A stretch of 40,251 bases of DNA, from NCBI GenBank assembly GCA_003671195.1, contig QWPJ01000225.1, positions 1 through 40,251 of the forward strand, written 5' to 3'. Below, piece by piece: positions 25,487-33,190 of the stretch (the first letter of the stretch is position 1; every line of letters begins with the position of its first letter). The notes under the pieces are model-generated. The model was not told the origin of the DNA, did not search any database, and was given only the letters and a program-made list of their open reading frames with translations. Both the position numbers and the translations under genes were made by a program. The DNA comes from Planctomycetota bacterium (GTDB lineage Bacteria; Planctomycetota; Planctomycetia; Pirellulales; Pirellulaceae).

Positions 25487-25521
25487 TGTAAGACTCTTCG
25501 GAACGACTCTGTAAGACTCTT
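25487..25521. promoter_or_regulatory. 12-bp direct repeat just upstream of clpB
   Basis: TGTAAGACTCTT occurs exactly at 25487-25498 and again at 25510-25521, 23 bp start to start, between 15 and 50 bp upstream of the clpB start. Paired direct repeats in this position could be an operator or simply another small duplication. The remainder of 25522-25638 shows no recognisable element besides a GGGGGAAAGATCCCC inverted repeat at about 25598-25612. Confidence 0.35.
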
Positions 25522-25638
25522 TGGCAGTCAAAAAACCTTGTTGGATCCTACGGATGCAAAACTCAGGCCAAAGTGCACCGCCCGGCTCGTACTCTCGGGG
25601 GAAAGATCCCCTGAATCGATCAAATATCGCATAAATAC

Positions 25639-25667
25639 TTGACTTCGCGGACTTGAAAATCCACGAT
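25639..25667 (+). promoter_or_regulatory. Candidate sigma-70-type promoter for the DAHP synthase leader
   Basis: A consensus-like -35 TTGACT (25639-25644) is followed after 17 bp by CACGAT (25662-25667), a weak -10. Transcription would begin near 25673-25675, exactly where the leader structure described next begins. The -35 is convincing, the -10 only partly. Confidence 0.4.
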
Positions 25668-25672
25668 AGGTT

Positions 25673-25742
25673 TCGGATACTTTGGTCTGTGAGAATCCGA
25701 GCAAAGCGAACCTCAAGACCCCAGGGCCCTTGGGGTTTTTTT
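25673..25742 (+). promoter_or_regulatory. Attenuator-like leader: candidate pseudoknot/antiterminator plus intrinsic terminator
   Basis: An intrinsic terminator is seen: AAGACCCCA (25715-25723) pairs with TGGGGTTTT (25731-25739), followed by T through 25742. Upstream, GGTCTGTGAG (25684-25693) can pair with CTCAAGACC (25712-25720) over nine base pairs with one bulged G; this shares 25715-25720 with the terminator and would prevent it. In addition TCGGAT (25673-25678) pairs perfectly with ATCCGA (25695-25700), which together with the second helix would form an H-type pseudoknot. There is no plus-strand gene upstream that needs a terminator here. The DAHP synthase starts 72 bp after the T run, so a role in its control is inferred. 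No leader peptide rich in aromatic codons precedes the terminator. Confidence 0.6.
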
Positions 25743-25813
25743 GTTGTGCGCGGCCTAACGTTAGCTTTCGATCCAACCTGTTCAACCTGTTCCCGGGAAA
25801 GTGTACCCATCGC

Positions 25814-26830
25814 ATGATCGTAGTCATGGACCAAAACGTCGCCGACGAGCTGATCGACAATGTCACCAAGCGCGTCCAGGAGCTTGGGCTCAAGGCCCAC
25901 GTGATCCGGGGTACCGAGCGAACGGTGATCGCGGCAGTCGGCGATGAGCGGATGGTCAAGGTCGAATCGTTCGAGAGTTTTCCGGGGGTCGCCGAAGTCA
26001 TGCCGATTTTGGCTCCTTACAAAATGGCCTCTCGCGAGCTCAAACCCGAATCGACGCAGGTCAAGGTCGGTCCGTTCCGAGCAGGTGCTGGCGTTATCGG
26101 TGTGATCGGGGGTCCCTGCTCGGTCGAGAGTGAAGAGCAGATCGTCCAGAGCGCCAAAGCGGTCAAGGCTGCCGGCGGCACGGCCCTGCGAGGGGGAGCT
26201 TTCAAACCCCGCACTAGCCCTTATTCGTTCCAAGGGATGAAAGAAGAAGGGCTCAAGCTCCTTGCGCTCGCTCGCCAAGAGACGGGACTCGCGGTGGTCA
26301 CCGAAGTCATGAGCACCGAGGATGTTTCATTGGTCGCCAAGTACGCCGATGTGTTGCAGATCGGCGCTCGCAACATGCAAAACTACCGATTGCTCGAAGC
26401 CGTCGGACGCTCCGGAAGGGCTGTGTTGCTCAAGCGCGGTCCGAGCGCCTCGATCGAAGAGTGGCTCTTGGCTGCCGAGTACATCCTCAACGAAGGCAAC
26501 CCCGATGTCATGCTCTGCGAACGCGGCATCCGAACCTTCGAAACCCACACCCGCTTTACCTTGCCCTTGGCAACCGTTCCCTATCTGCACCGCAAAACCC
26601 ACTTGCCCGTGATCGTCGATCCGAGCCACGGCACGGGCCACTCGTACTTAGTGGCCGACATGGCCGCCGCGAGCGTTGCGGCCGGGGCCGATGGCCTGAT
26701 CGTTGAAATGCATCCGAATCCCGAAAAAGCGATGAGCGATGGTTACCAGTCCTTGGACTTCAACCAGTTCCAAGAAATGATGAACCGTTGCAGCGTCATC
26801 GCCAAAGCTCTAGGAAAAACATTTGGCTGA
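25814..26830 (+). CDS. aroF: 3-deoxy-7-phosphoheptulonate (DAHP) synthase, type I-beta
   Basis: This enzyme condenses phosphoenolpyruvate and erythrose 4-phosphate, the first step of the shikimate pathway. The 338-residue product starts [17 protein letters not shown] and carries an N-terminal ferredoxin-like regulatory domain (about 1-75), as in the Thermotoga-type feedback-controlled enzymes. The barrel follows with [43 protein letters not shown] and DPSHGTGH, all normal. The frame is open upstream to 25682, but that part runs through the terminator hairpin and is not homologous, so the ATG at 25814 is used. The bpt gene begins 3 bp after its stop. Control may involve both the N-terminal domain and the leader at 25673-25742. 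Confidence 0.95.
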   Translation: MIVVMDQNVADELIDNVTKRVQELGLKAHVIRGTERTVIAAVGDERMVKVESFESFPGVAEVMPILAPYKMASRELKPESTQVKVGPFRAGAGVIGVIGGPCSVESEEQIVQSAKAVKAAGGTALRGGAFKPRTSPYSFQGMKEEGLKLLALARQETGLAVVTEVMSTEDVSLVAKYADVLQIGARNMQNYRLLEAVGRSGRAVLLKRGPSASIEEWLLAAEYILNEGNPDVMLCERGIRTFETHTRFTLPLATVPYLHRKTHLPVIVDPSHGTGHSYLVADMAAASVAAGADGLIVEMHPNPEKAMSDGYQSLDFNQFQEMMNRCSVIAKALGKTFG

Positions 26831-26833
26831 TCC

Positions 26834-27571
26834 ATGCAGGACCTGACCGAGCATCGTACGCCTATCAGCTTGCCAATCCTGGCAGTCATGGACAATGCCC
26901 ACCCATGTTCGTATCTGCCCGAGCGGACCGCTCAGATGCCCTTGATCGTCCCGGAGCGGTTGGTCAGCCCCGATGAGTTCGACATCATGCTCGCCCAAGG
27001 GATGCGGCGTTCGGGCCGCTATGCCTACTACACCGCTTGCAATGGGTGCCAAGCTTGCGAAGCGGTCCGAATCGACGTTTCAAAGTTCGTTTGGTCCGAT
27101 TCTTGGCGCAGGATACTCAACCGAGGGGATCGGTTGTTGCAGCTGGAGATCGGCACACCGGAGTACTCCGAGGAGAAACTTCGGCTCTTCAATCTCCACC
27201 GTGGCCTCAGGGATTTATCCCACGGAGACGGCGACTACGGCCCTCTCGAATACGAAGGGTTTCTGGTCACCACCTGCTGCCACTCGACCCTGGAGTTGCG
27301 GTACTACCTCGAGGACGCTTTGGTGGCCCTCTCGGTGATCGATCTAGGCACCTTGTCGATCTCGGCCGTCTATACGTATTTCGATCCCGCTCAAAGCAAA
27401 TTATCCTTGGGCTCCTACTCGGTCCTCAAGCAGATTCAGATGGCCCAAAACGCCGGTCTGCGTTGGGTGTATCTTGGACTCTACGTCGAGGAAAACTCCC
27501 ACTTGAACTACAAAGCGAGGTTCAAGCCTCAAGAGCGCTACATCCAATCCCATTGGGTGGAGTTTGCTTAA
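26834..27571 (+). CDS. bpt: Bacterial N-end rule aminoacyltransferase (Bpt/arginyltransferase family)
   Basis: The 245-residue product matches the ATE1/Bpt family, which transfers an amino acid (leucine for Bpt, arginine for eukaryotic ATE1) from tRNA to N-terminal acidic residues, making substrates for ClpS-ClpAP. Visible motifs are HPCSYLPERTAQM near residue 23, the cysteine cluster ACNGCQACEAVRIDV near 69, LGSYSVLKQIQMAQNAGLRWVYLG, and YKARFKPQERY near the C-terminus, the GNAT-fold acyl-transfer half. Length is typical. It starts 3 bp after the DAHP synthase stop and is surely in the same transcript. ClpS and ClpA are not in the window, although ClpB lies divergently upstream. Amino acid specificity is inferred from bacterial relatives only. 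Confidence 0.9.
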   Translation: MQDLTEHRTPISLPILAVMDNAHPCSYLPERTAQMPLIVPERLVSPDEFDIMLAQGMRRSGRYAYYTACNGCQACEAVRIDVSKFVWSDSWRRILNRGDRLLQLEIGTPEYSEEKLRLFNLHRGLRDLSHGDGDYGPLEYEGFLVTTCCHSTLELRYYLEDALVALSVIDLGTLSISAVYTYFDPAQSKLSLGSYSVLKQIQMAQNAGLRWVYLGLYVEENSHLNYKARFKPQERYIQSHWVEFA

Positions 27572-27592
27572 GTCACTCTCTATCGAATCCGA

Positions 27593-27628
27593 CCGCCATT
27601 GAATCCGCCATTGAATCCGCCAGTGAAT
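27593..27628 (+). repeat. Three 12-bp tandem units, each carrying a potential start codon
   Basis: CCGCCATTGAAT occurs at 27593-27604 and 27605-27616, and CCGCCAGTGAAT at 27617-27628. The units are in frame with the following gene, and each supplies an alternative initiation codon (TTG 27599, TTG 27611, GTG 27623). Confidence 0.95.
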
Positions 27629-29164
27629 CCTCCCGACGATAAAACTCTCCGACCGCGCAAACCCTTACTCCGACGATGGTCGCTCTGGCTGCTCGTCGGG
27701 GTTGTGGGAATCGTCGCCCTGCTCGGCGCGGTCCCGTCGGTCCTGGGTTCCAAATGGCTCTATCAGCGTCTGGTCGATCAACTGGCCATCGAAGGCTTTC
27801 GACTCAAGGTCGAGTCGGCTCAATTCGCATGGTTCCGACCCCTGTCTTTGCATGGGATCGAACTCGAGCAGAGCGATCGATCGGATCGACCAAGCAGTTT
27901 GCTCTCGATCGAATCGATCACCTCGAATCGCTCCATGCTCGGCTACCTTCTCTACGGAAGAGATCTCGGCAAGCTCACGATTCGCAAACCGAAACTCGAC
28001 GTCGAGATGCTCGAGAACACATCGAATATCGAAAAACTGGCACGGTCGATCGAAAACTCAAGCTTGGCGCCCAAGTCCGATCAGGCAAAGACCAAGCCCA
28101 AATTGGACATCCAAGTCGTCGTCGAGGGTCTTTCGGTTGCAGTGCGAAGGCAGGATACCGACGAGGAGTTGATGGTCATTCCCCCTGTCGATCTGGATCT
28201 GCATTATCTGGCTCTCGATGGCGATGCCCGCTTGATCTTTGCGCCGACGAGATTGCTCGATGAGGTTCAGGTAACCCAGGAGCTCGTGCGGCTAGGACTC
28301 GGACGGGCCGTCCCGCTGCTCGCCAAGTCCGCTTGGTTCGACGGTCGCGTCTCACTGAACTTCGACAAGCTAGAAATACCTTTGGAGCGTCCTTTGTACG
28401 CCAAAGGGCGAGCCGAACTGACTCTCCATGAGGTGCGCAGCGGACCGTCGGAACCCATCGTTGTGAACATCATCGATATGATTGCGAAACTTCGCAAGAC
28501 CGATATTCCTCAGGAATTGGTGTTTATCGATGGATCGGTCATCCAAGTCCAGTTGGCCGATGGTCGAGTCGAGCATCGAGGCGTGCAGGTTGGCTTTCCG
28601 AAAATCGATCAGCGACTCCAGCTCTCGACCTCTGGCACCGTCGGCTTGGTCGATCGACAAATCGATCTGGGATTGGGCGTCCCGGTCCCTTTGGAGATGC
28701 TCGCTCGGCGAGAGTCGGTCCAGCAGATCGGGGTTCCTCAAGTGACCTTGCCGGTGCGAGGGACCATCGATTCCCCTTTTGTCGACTGGAAGTCCCTGCG
28801 GGGCGAGTCGGCCGATCTGCTTTCGCTCGTCAGCGCCGCGCTGGGCGATGAGGCTCCCGGTACAGCGGCCCTGATCGACTTGGCCAGTGGGGTTACCGAC
28901 GGGAAGGCCGACGAAGCGATCGGTGCGGCCGTCGATTTGATCAAAGAGCTGCGGGCACGCAGGCTCGAGCGCAAGGCCCGTACAAACACCGAGTCCCAGA
29001 ACGGATCGCTCAAGCAGATCGATGGCCGGCAGATTGATGGCCAAGAGATCAATGCCCAGGAGATTGACGGATCCGGCAAAGACCCGACCAAAACCGAGGC
29101 CCCCCGCCGTCCCTTGCGCGATGCGCTCAAGAACATCCTCGGTGGTAGTTCCCCGGACAGCTAA
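27599..29164 (+). CDS. AsmA/TamB-like single-pass envelope protein
   Basis: The product is up to 521 residues. A transmembrane helix lies at about 29-50 (WLLVGVVGIVALLGAVPSVLG), followed by a long beta-rich region with features of AsmA-like proteins, such as IEGFRLKVESAQFAWFRPLSLHGIEL, KLTIRKPKLDVEMLENT, a late strand pair LSTSGTVGLVDRQIDLGLGVPVPLEML, and LPVRGTIDSPFVDWKSLRGESADLL. Family members sit in the envelope and are thought to shuttle lipids or assist outer-membrane assembly. The start is uncertain: no ATG fits, and TTG 27599, TTG 27611 and GTG 27623 lie in three tandem 12-bp units. Near the C-terminus four 15-bp units (29014-29073) encode a QIDGR/QEIDG repeat. It follows bpt by 27 bp. 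Confidence 0.7.
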   Translation: MNPPLNPPVNPPDDKTLRPRKPLLRRWSLWLLVGVVGIVALLGAVPSVLGSKWLYQRLVDQLAIEGFRLKVESAQFAWFRPLSLHGIELEQSDRSDRPSSLLSIESITSNRSMLGYLLYGRDLGKLTIRKPKLDVEMLENTSNIEKLARSIENSSLAPKSDQAKTKPKLDIQVVVEGLSVAVRRQDTDEELMVIPPVDLDLHYLALDGDARLIFAPTRLLDEVQVTQELVRLGLGRAVPLLAKSAWFDGRVSLNFDKLEIPLERPLYAKGRAELTLHEVRSGPSEPIVVNIIDMIAKLRKTDIPQELVFIDGSVIQVQLADGRVEHRGVQVGFPKIDQRLQLSTSGTVGLVDRQIDLGLGVPVPLEMLARRESVQQIGVPQVTLPVRGTIDSPFVDWKSLRGESADLLSLVSAALGDEAPGTAALIDLASGVTDGKADEAIGAAVDLIKELRARRLERKARTNTESQNGSLKQIDGRQIDGQEINAQEIDGSGKDPTKTEAPRRPLRDALKNILGGSSPDS

Positions 29165-29362
29165 TCGACTCCAAGGACCGGATCGTTCGTCGAACTAAGG
29201 TTTTTTCGAAAAAAATTCGCCCAAAGGCTCCTTGCTAGGGAATCGCGAACTACCGTTGACTCGTTCGACGGTGTGAACATGGGGGAGACGTAAGGCGATT
29301 TCTCTCGGTTCGTTTTGAATCGATGGTGCCGGTTTTAGGCATTGTTAAGGCAGTAGTATACG

Positions 29363-31858
29363 ATGTGGACAACGATCAAGAGTTGGTGGTCTGAGCCGAA
29401 AGTCCAAGACGACGCCCGCAAAGCGCACATGACCTTTGCGCGGACTTCGATGGGAAACAGGATCCAGCGCACCACGCTGCTGCTTCGCCGCCAACTGTGG
29501 CTCTGGCCGATCCTTGCGATTCTGCTGCTATCGCTCATCGGGTATCTGATCACCCGCAGCATCCGATTGACGATGGAGGCAAACCTGCAATCGCAATTGT
29601 CGACCTTGCTCGAGGTCGAAAAATCGATGGTGCTCAAGTGGCTTGCTCAGCAGGAGACCAGCGCCAGGACGCTGGCCAATCAGAGCGATCTTCGGCTGAA
29701 CGTCGAGAAGTTGGTCAAGACCCTTCGAAGTACGGGTGGATTGGCACAGAGCGACGGTAACGAACAGATCGGATTGCTCGAAGAGATCGAACAAGAGGTT
29801 GCGCCGACGCTGGCCAATTACGAATTTTCAGGCTACATGATCTCCGATCCGAAGCATGTGGTCATCGCATCGAACCATCAAGAGCTCATCGGTAAGGAGC
29901 TCCAAGAGCACGAGAGCTTTCTTTCCAAGGTTTTCGACAACCAACCGACAGTCTCACCACCTTTCGCAAGCCGCGTTCCGATCGCCGATGCACAGGGGAA
30001 AATTCAGACCGGTGTTCCGACGATGTTTGTCTGCGTGCCGGTCCTCGATCAAGACCTACAGATCATCGCAGCGCTGTCGCTGCGCATTCGACCCGATCGC
30101 GAATTCACCCGTCTGATCCAACTCGGGCGCATCGGTCGCTCCGGCGAGACTTACGCGGTCGATGCCCAGGGTTTGATGGTCTCGGGCAGTCGGTTCGACG
30201 AGGACCTGATTCTCCTCGGGGTACTTCCCGACCGAGACAACGCCGAGTCGATTCTCAATATCCAGCTTCGCGAGCCCGGTGGAGACATGACCAAGGGATA
30301 TCGAGCGAAGTCTCGGCGAAGCGAGTTGGCCTTCACCAAGGCAGCGACGCAATTGATGGATCAGAAAGATGGGATCGATATCGGAGGATACCGCGACTAT
30401 CGAGGCGTACCGGTCGTCGGAGTTTGGACGTGGCTCAAGGATTATTCGTTTGGTTTGGTCACCGAGATCGACTACGACGAAGCCTTTGAGCCCTTGAATA
30501 TTTTGCGCCGCGCCTTTTACACCATGTTCGGGCTCCTGGCCCTGGCGACCATGGCGATTTTGGCCTTCACCATCATCGTCGGTCGTCTGCAGCGGGAAGC
30601 TAGGCAAGCGGCTGTCGAAGCCAAACAACTCGGACAATATCGCCTCGATGTCAAGCTCGGCGAAGGAGCGATGGGGACCGTCTACCGAGGGCATCATGCG
30701 ATGCTGCGCAGGCAAAGTGCGATCAAGCTCCTGAATGTCGAGCGAGTCAATGAGACATCCATCAACCGCTTCGAACAAGAAGTCCAAATCACCTGCAATC
30801 TCAACAATCCACACACCATCGCCATCTACGATTATGGACGGACCCCCGAGGGAGTTTTTTACTATGCGATGGAGTACCTCGATGGGATCAATCTCCAGGA
30901 CCTCGTCGATAGATATGGTCCGCAACCTGAAGGCAGGGTTGCAAAAATCCTCGACCAGCTTTGCAGCTCGCTGTTCGAAGCCCACTCGATGGGTCTAGTG
31001 CATCGCGACATCAAGCCGGCAAACGTCATGCTCAATCGACGCGGCGGTGTGCCAGACTTTGTGAAACTCTTGGACTTTGGACTGGTTCGAGCCGTCGACG
31101 ATGCCAAGCGGACCAAGCACCAAGAAGGTATGGCCGGGACCCCTTTGTATATGTCCCCCGAGTCGATCCAAACCCCCGATCTAGTCGACGCTCGGAGCGA
31201 TCTGTATGCCGTCGGCGCGGTGGGCTACTTCCTCCTGACCGGAGCCCCGATCTTTCAAGCCTCCTCGCTGGCCGAACTGTGCCAACTGCATGTCGATGCC
31301 GTCCCGCTGGCCCCCTCGGTTCGGGCCGGAAAATCGTTCACCTCGGAACTCGAGCACGCGATCATGTCCTGCTTGGAAAAGAACCGATCCAAACGTCCGC
31401 AGACGGCTCGCGATCTTTCCAATCTGCTCCACGGGCTCGCCGCTAGCGACGCTTGGACCATCTACGATGCGGACGCTTGGTGGAGCCGCTACGAACGGGG
31501 CTCGAACCCGTCGATCGATCCGCTCCCGACCGATGGCCCAAGCACCGGAGGTTCCCAAGCCAGTTCCCACATGAAATCCCAGGCAAAATCCCAGTCAAAA
31601 TCTCAGTCAAAATCTCAGGCAAAATCTCAGGCAAAGTCCCTGCCTCAGGCTCAGCCTCAGCCTCAGCCTCAGCCTCAGCCTCAGCCAAATCACCCCCATT
31701 CAGAAACGCTGTTGCTCACGCAGATCCCAAGTGCCCGGCCCGCTGAGAACGAACAGGCCTGGAGAACGATGGTCGAGCCAAAGGATTTCGACAAGACCGT
31801 CGATTTCGGAACCATCTCGGGGGATGGACCCGATTCGAACGACACAAAAACCACCTAG
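29363..31858 (+). CDS. Transmembrane Ser/Thr protein kinase with extracytoplasmic Cache-type sensor
   Basis: This is an 831-residue receptor-like kinase. TM1 lies at about 48-64 and TM2 at about 388-408. Between them is a periplasmic region with double-Cache features (SGYMISDPKHVVIASN, VPTMFVCVPVLDQDLQIIAALSLRI, GRSGETYAVDAQGLMVSG). The Hanks-type kinase domain covers about 427-690: GEGAMGTVYRG loop, AIKLL lysine (455), HRDIKPANVML (547-557), DFGLV (571-575), GTPLYMSPE and RSDLYAVGAVGY. All catalytic residues are present. The C-terminal tail carries a KSQ repeat and a (PQ)n repeat encoded by simple tandem DNA at 31574-31686, and a TVDFGT-type Thr-rich end that could be a phosphorylation site. 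The signal sensed is unknown. The 198-bp gap before it has a TTTTTTCGAAAAAA palindrome at 29201-29214. Confidence 0.9.
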   Translation: MWTTIKSWWSEPKVQDDARKAHMTFARTSMGNRIQRTTLLLRRQLWLWPILAILLLSLIGYLITRSIRLTMEANLQSQLSTLLEVEKSMVLKWLAQQETSARTLANQSDLRLNVEKLVKTLRSTGGLAQSDGNEQIGLLEEIEQEVAPTLANYEFSGYMISDPKHVVIASNHQELIGKELQEHESFLSKVFDNQPTVSPPFASRVPIADAQGKIQTGVPTMFVCVPVLDQDLQIIAALSLRIRPDREFTRLIQLGRIGRSGETYAVDAQGLMVSGSRFDEDLILLGVLPDRDNAESILNIQLREPGGDMTKGYRAKSRRSELAFTKAATQLMDQKDGIDIGGYRDYRGVPVVGVWTWLKDYSFGLVTEIDYDEAFEPLNILRRAFYTMFGLLALATMAILAFTIIVGRLQREARQAAVEAKQLGQYRLDVKLGEGAMGTVYRGHHAMLRRQSAIKLLNVERVNETSINRFEQEVQITCNLNNPHTIAIYDYGRTPEGVFYYAMEYLDGINLQDLVDRYGPQPEGRVAKILDQLCSSLFEAHSMGLVHRDIKPANVMLNRRGGVPDFVKLLDFGLVRAVDDAKRTKHQEGMAGTPLYMSPESIQTPDLVDARSDLYAVGAVGYFLLTGAPIFQASSLAELCQLHVDAVPLAPSVRAGKSFTSELEHAIMSCLEKNRSKRPQTARDLSNLLHGLAASDAWTIYDADAWWSRYERGSNPSIDPLPTDGPSTGGSQASSHMKSQAKSQSKSQSKSQAKSQAKSLPQAQPQPQPQPQPQPNHPHSETLLLTQIPSARPAENEQAWRTMVEPKDFDKTVDFGTISGDGPDSNDTKTT

Positions 31859-31897
31859 GTGGCGAGCCAAAAGCCGTTCCAAGTGCGCCGGATGTCC

Positions 31898-31903
31898 TAT
31901 AAT
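31898..31903 (+). promoter_or_regulatory. Consensus -10 box before the YmdB gene
   Basis: A perfect TATAAT sits 51 bp upstream of the ATG at 31954, in the short gap after the kinase gene. No convincing -35 lies at the right distance, so this is only a candidate promoter. It suggests the phosphodiesterase can be transcribed independently of the kinase. Confidence 0.4.
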
Positions 31904-31953
31904 CGATCTGACCCTGTGGATCGATTCTATGAGCGACGAATGCCGAAGATCGC

Positions 31954-32784
31954 ATGATGAACCTTGACCCTAATCTCCCTGCCAAGTCGTCCGATTCGGT
32001 TCGCATCGTTCATGTCGGAGATGTCGTCGGCAAGCCGGGGATGGCCATCGTCTGCTCGATGATCGAGCTGCTGCGAAAACAATCCTGCGATCTGATCATC
32101 GTCAATGCGGAGAACGCAGCCGAAGGAGCCGGGTTGACGGCCAAGCAATACGAGCAACTCGTATCAGCAGGGGTCGATGCGATCACCCTCGGAGATCACA
32201 TCTACAAGAAGCGCGAGATTCAAGAGATCCTCTCGACCCGCAAGAATATCGTCAAACCGGCGAATTTTCCGTCCAAGGCACCTGGCAAGACCTACTGCGT
32301 TGTGGAGACCCAGGCGGGAATCCCTGTGGCAGTGATCAGTCTGCTCGGACGCGTGTTCATGCGCCCGGTCAATTGCCCCTTTGAAGCCGTCGAACAAGTC
32401 CTCGAAAAGATCCCAACCGAAGTCCGCATCCGTTGCATAGACTTGCATGCCGAAGCCACCAGCGACAAGCAGGCGATGGGGTACTTTCTCGATGGCCGAG
32501 TCAGTTCCGTGCTCGGTACCCACACGCATGTGACCACCGCCGACGAGCAGATCCTGCCCAACGGGACGGCCTTTCAATGCGACATCGGAATGACGGGTGC
32601 TTACCGGAGTATTCTCGGACGTGAAATTCAGCCCGTCTTGAAAACCACCTTGACCTTTGACCCAAACACCTTCCATGTCGCGACCGAAGACGTCCGTCTA
32701 GCTGCTACTTGGGTCGACGTCGATCCTTTGACGGGTTTGGCCAAAGCCATCGGTCGACTGCAGTGGAAATCTGCTGGCGACTGA
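31954..32784 (+). CDS. ymdB: YmdB-family metallophosphoesterase (TIGR00282)
   Basis: Characterised relatives are dinuclear-metal phosphodiesterases acting on cyclic nucleotides; in Bacillus the protein affects biofilm and motility decisions. The 276-residue product has the family motifs in order: VGDVVGKPG near residue 22, VNAENAAEGAGLT near 51, LGDHIYKKREI near 77, KPANFPSKAPG, DLHAEATSDKQAMG and GTHTHVTTADEQILPNGTAFQCDIGMTG. The histidine ligands and the NAEN pair are intact, but the usual GNH triplet reads GDH, replacing the metal-ligand Asn with Asp. Two consecutive ATGs (31954, 31957) are possible starts. It lies 95 bp after the kinase on the same strand. Whether the two work together is unknown. 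Confidence 0.92.
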   Translation: MMNLDPNLPAKSSDSVRIVHVGDVVGKPGMAIVCSMIELLRKQSCDLIIVNAENAAEGAGLTAKQYEQLVSAGVDAITLGDHIYKKREIQEILSTRKNIVKPANFPSKAPGKTYCVVETQAGIPVAVISLLGRVFMRPVNCPFEAVEQVLEKIPTEVRIRCIDLHAEATSDKQAMGYFLDGRVSSVLGTHTHVTTADEQILPNGTAFQCDIGMTGAYRSILGREIQPVLKTTLTFDPNTFHVATEDVRLAATWVDVDPLTGLAKAIGRLQWKSAGD

Positions 32785-32962
32785 AGTCAGAGAAAACAGA
32801 AAACGCAAAGGCGCAAAATGCAAAACAGAAAACAGAAAACAGAAAACGCAAAGGCGCAAAGGCGCAAGGACGCAAAGGGAAAACAAGAGAAGGTGAAAAC
32901 AAGAGAAGGTGAAAAGGAGGGAATGGGAGAAGGAGGGAATGGGAGAAGGAGGTGAAGGTAGA
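32785..32962 (+). repeat. Purine-rich, nearly T-free nested tandem repeat array
   Basis: The plus strand here is built from successive families of short repeats: CAGAAAA units, GGCGCAAA units, two copies of a 16-mer AAAACAAGAGAAGGTG (about 32879-32910), and two copies of GAGGGAATGGGAGAAG (about 32917-32948). T is nearly absent. No credible gene is present; short open frames in all three plus frames are only the repeat. The following 32963-33060 shows nothing recognisable. Confidence 0.85.
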
Positions 32963-33060
32963 TGTGCATTCCATTCGCATTGTTGCATTCCATGCGATTC
33001 TGTCGGCCTCAAGACGCCCTGAATCTTTTTATACGCTACTTACGCTGAGCCAAAAGCAGG

Positions 33061-33133
33061 GAAACACAGAGGCACAGAGACCACAGAGGGAACTAGAGCA
33101 TTTCACTCTGTGGTCTCTGTGCCTCTGTGTTTC
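33061..33133. repeat. Perfect 28-bp inverted repeat of CACAGAGG-type units
   Basis: The left arm 33061-33088 and the right arm 33106-33133 are exact reverse complements, separated by 17 bp. Each arm is itself made of loose CACAGAG units. It lies between the convergent YmdB and HEAT genes, 58 bp beyond the HEAT stop. As RNA it would be an extremely stable hairpin in either direction; no T run follows the hairpin, so it is not a standard intrinsic terminator. Confidence 0.95.
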
Positions 33134-33190
33134 AATTTCTTTGCATGGTGCGTTGTAACCAAAGCCATTTGGAGTTGAACTTGGGATCCT

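Noticed and set aside
25682..25813. In-frame 44-codon extension upstream of the DAHP synthase ATG
   Set aside because: It runs through the terminator hairpin, is not family-like, and contains only two Phe codons after the terminator, so it is neither a protein extension nor a classic aromatic leader peptide.
25448..26278. A 276-codon minus-strand open frame over the clpB/DAHP synthase intergenic region
   Set aside because: Antisense to the DAHP synthase; no ribosome site or homology.
32709..33158. Short plus- and minus-strand open frames in the purine array and inverted repeat
   Set aside because: Composition is dictated by the simple repeats in all frames; no start signals or motifs.
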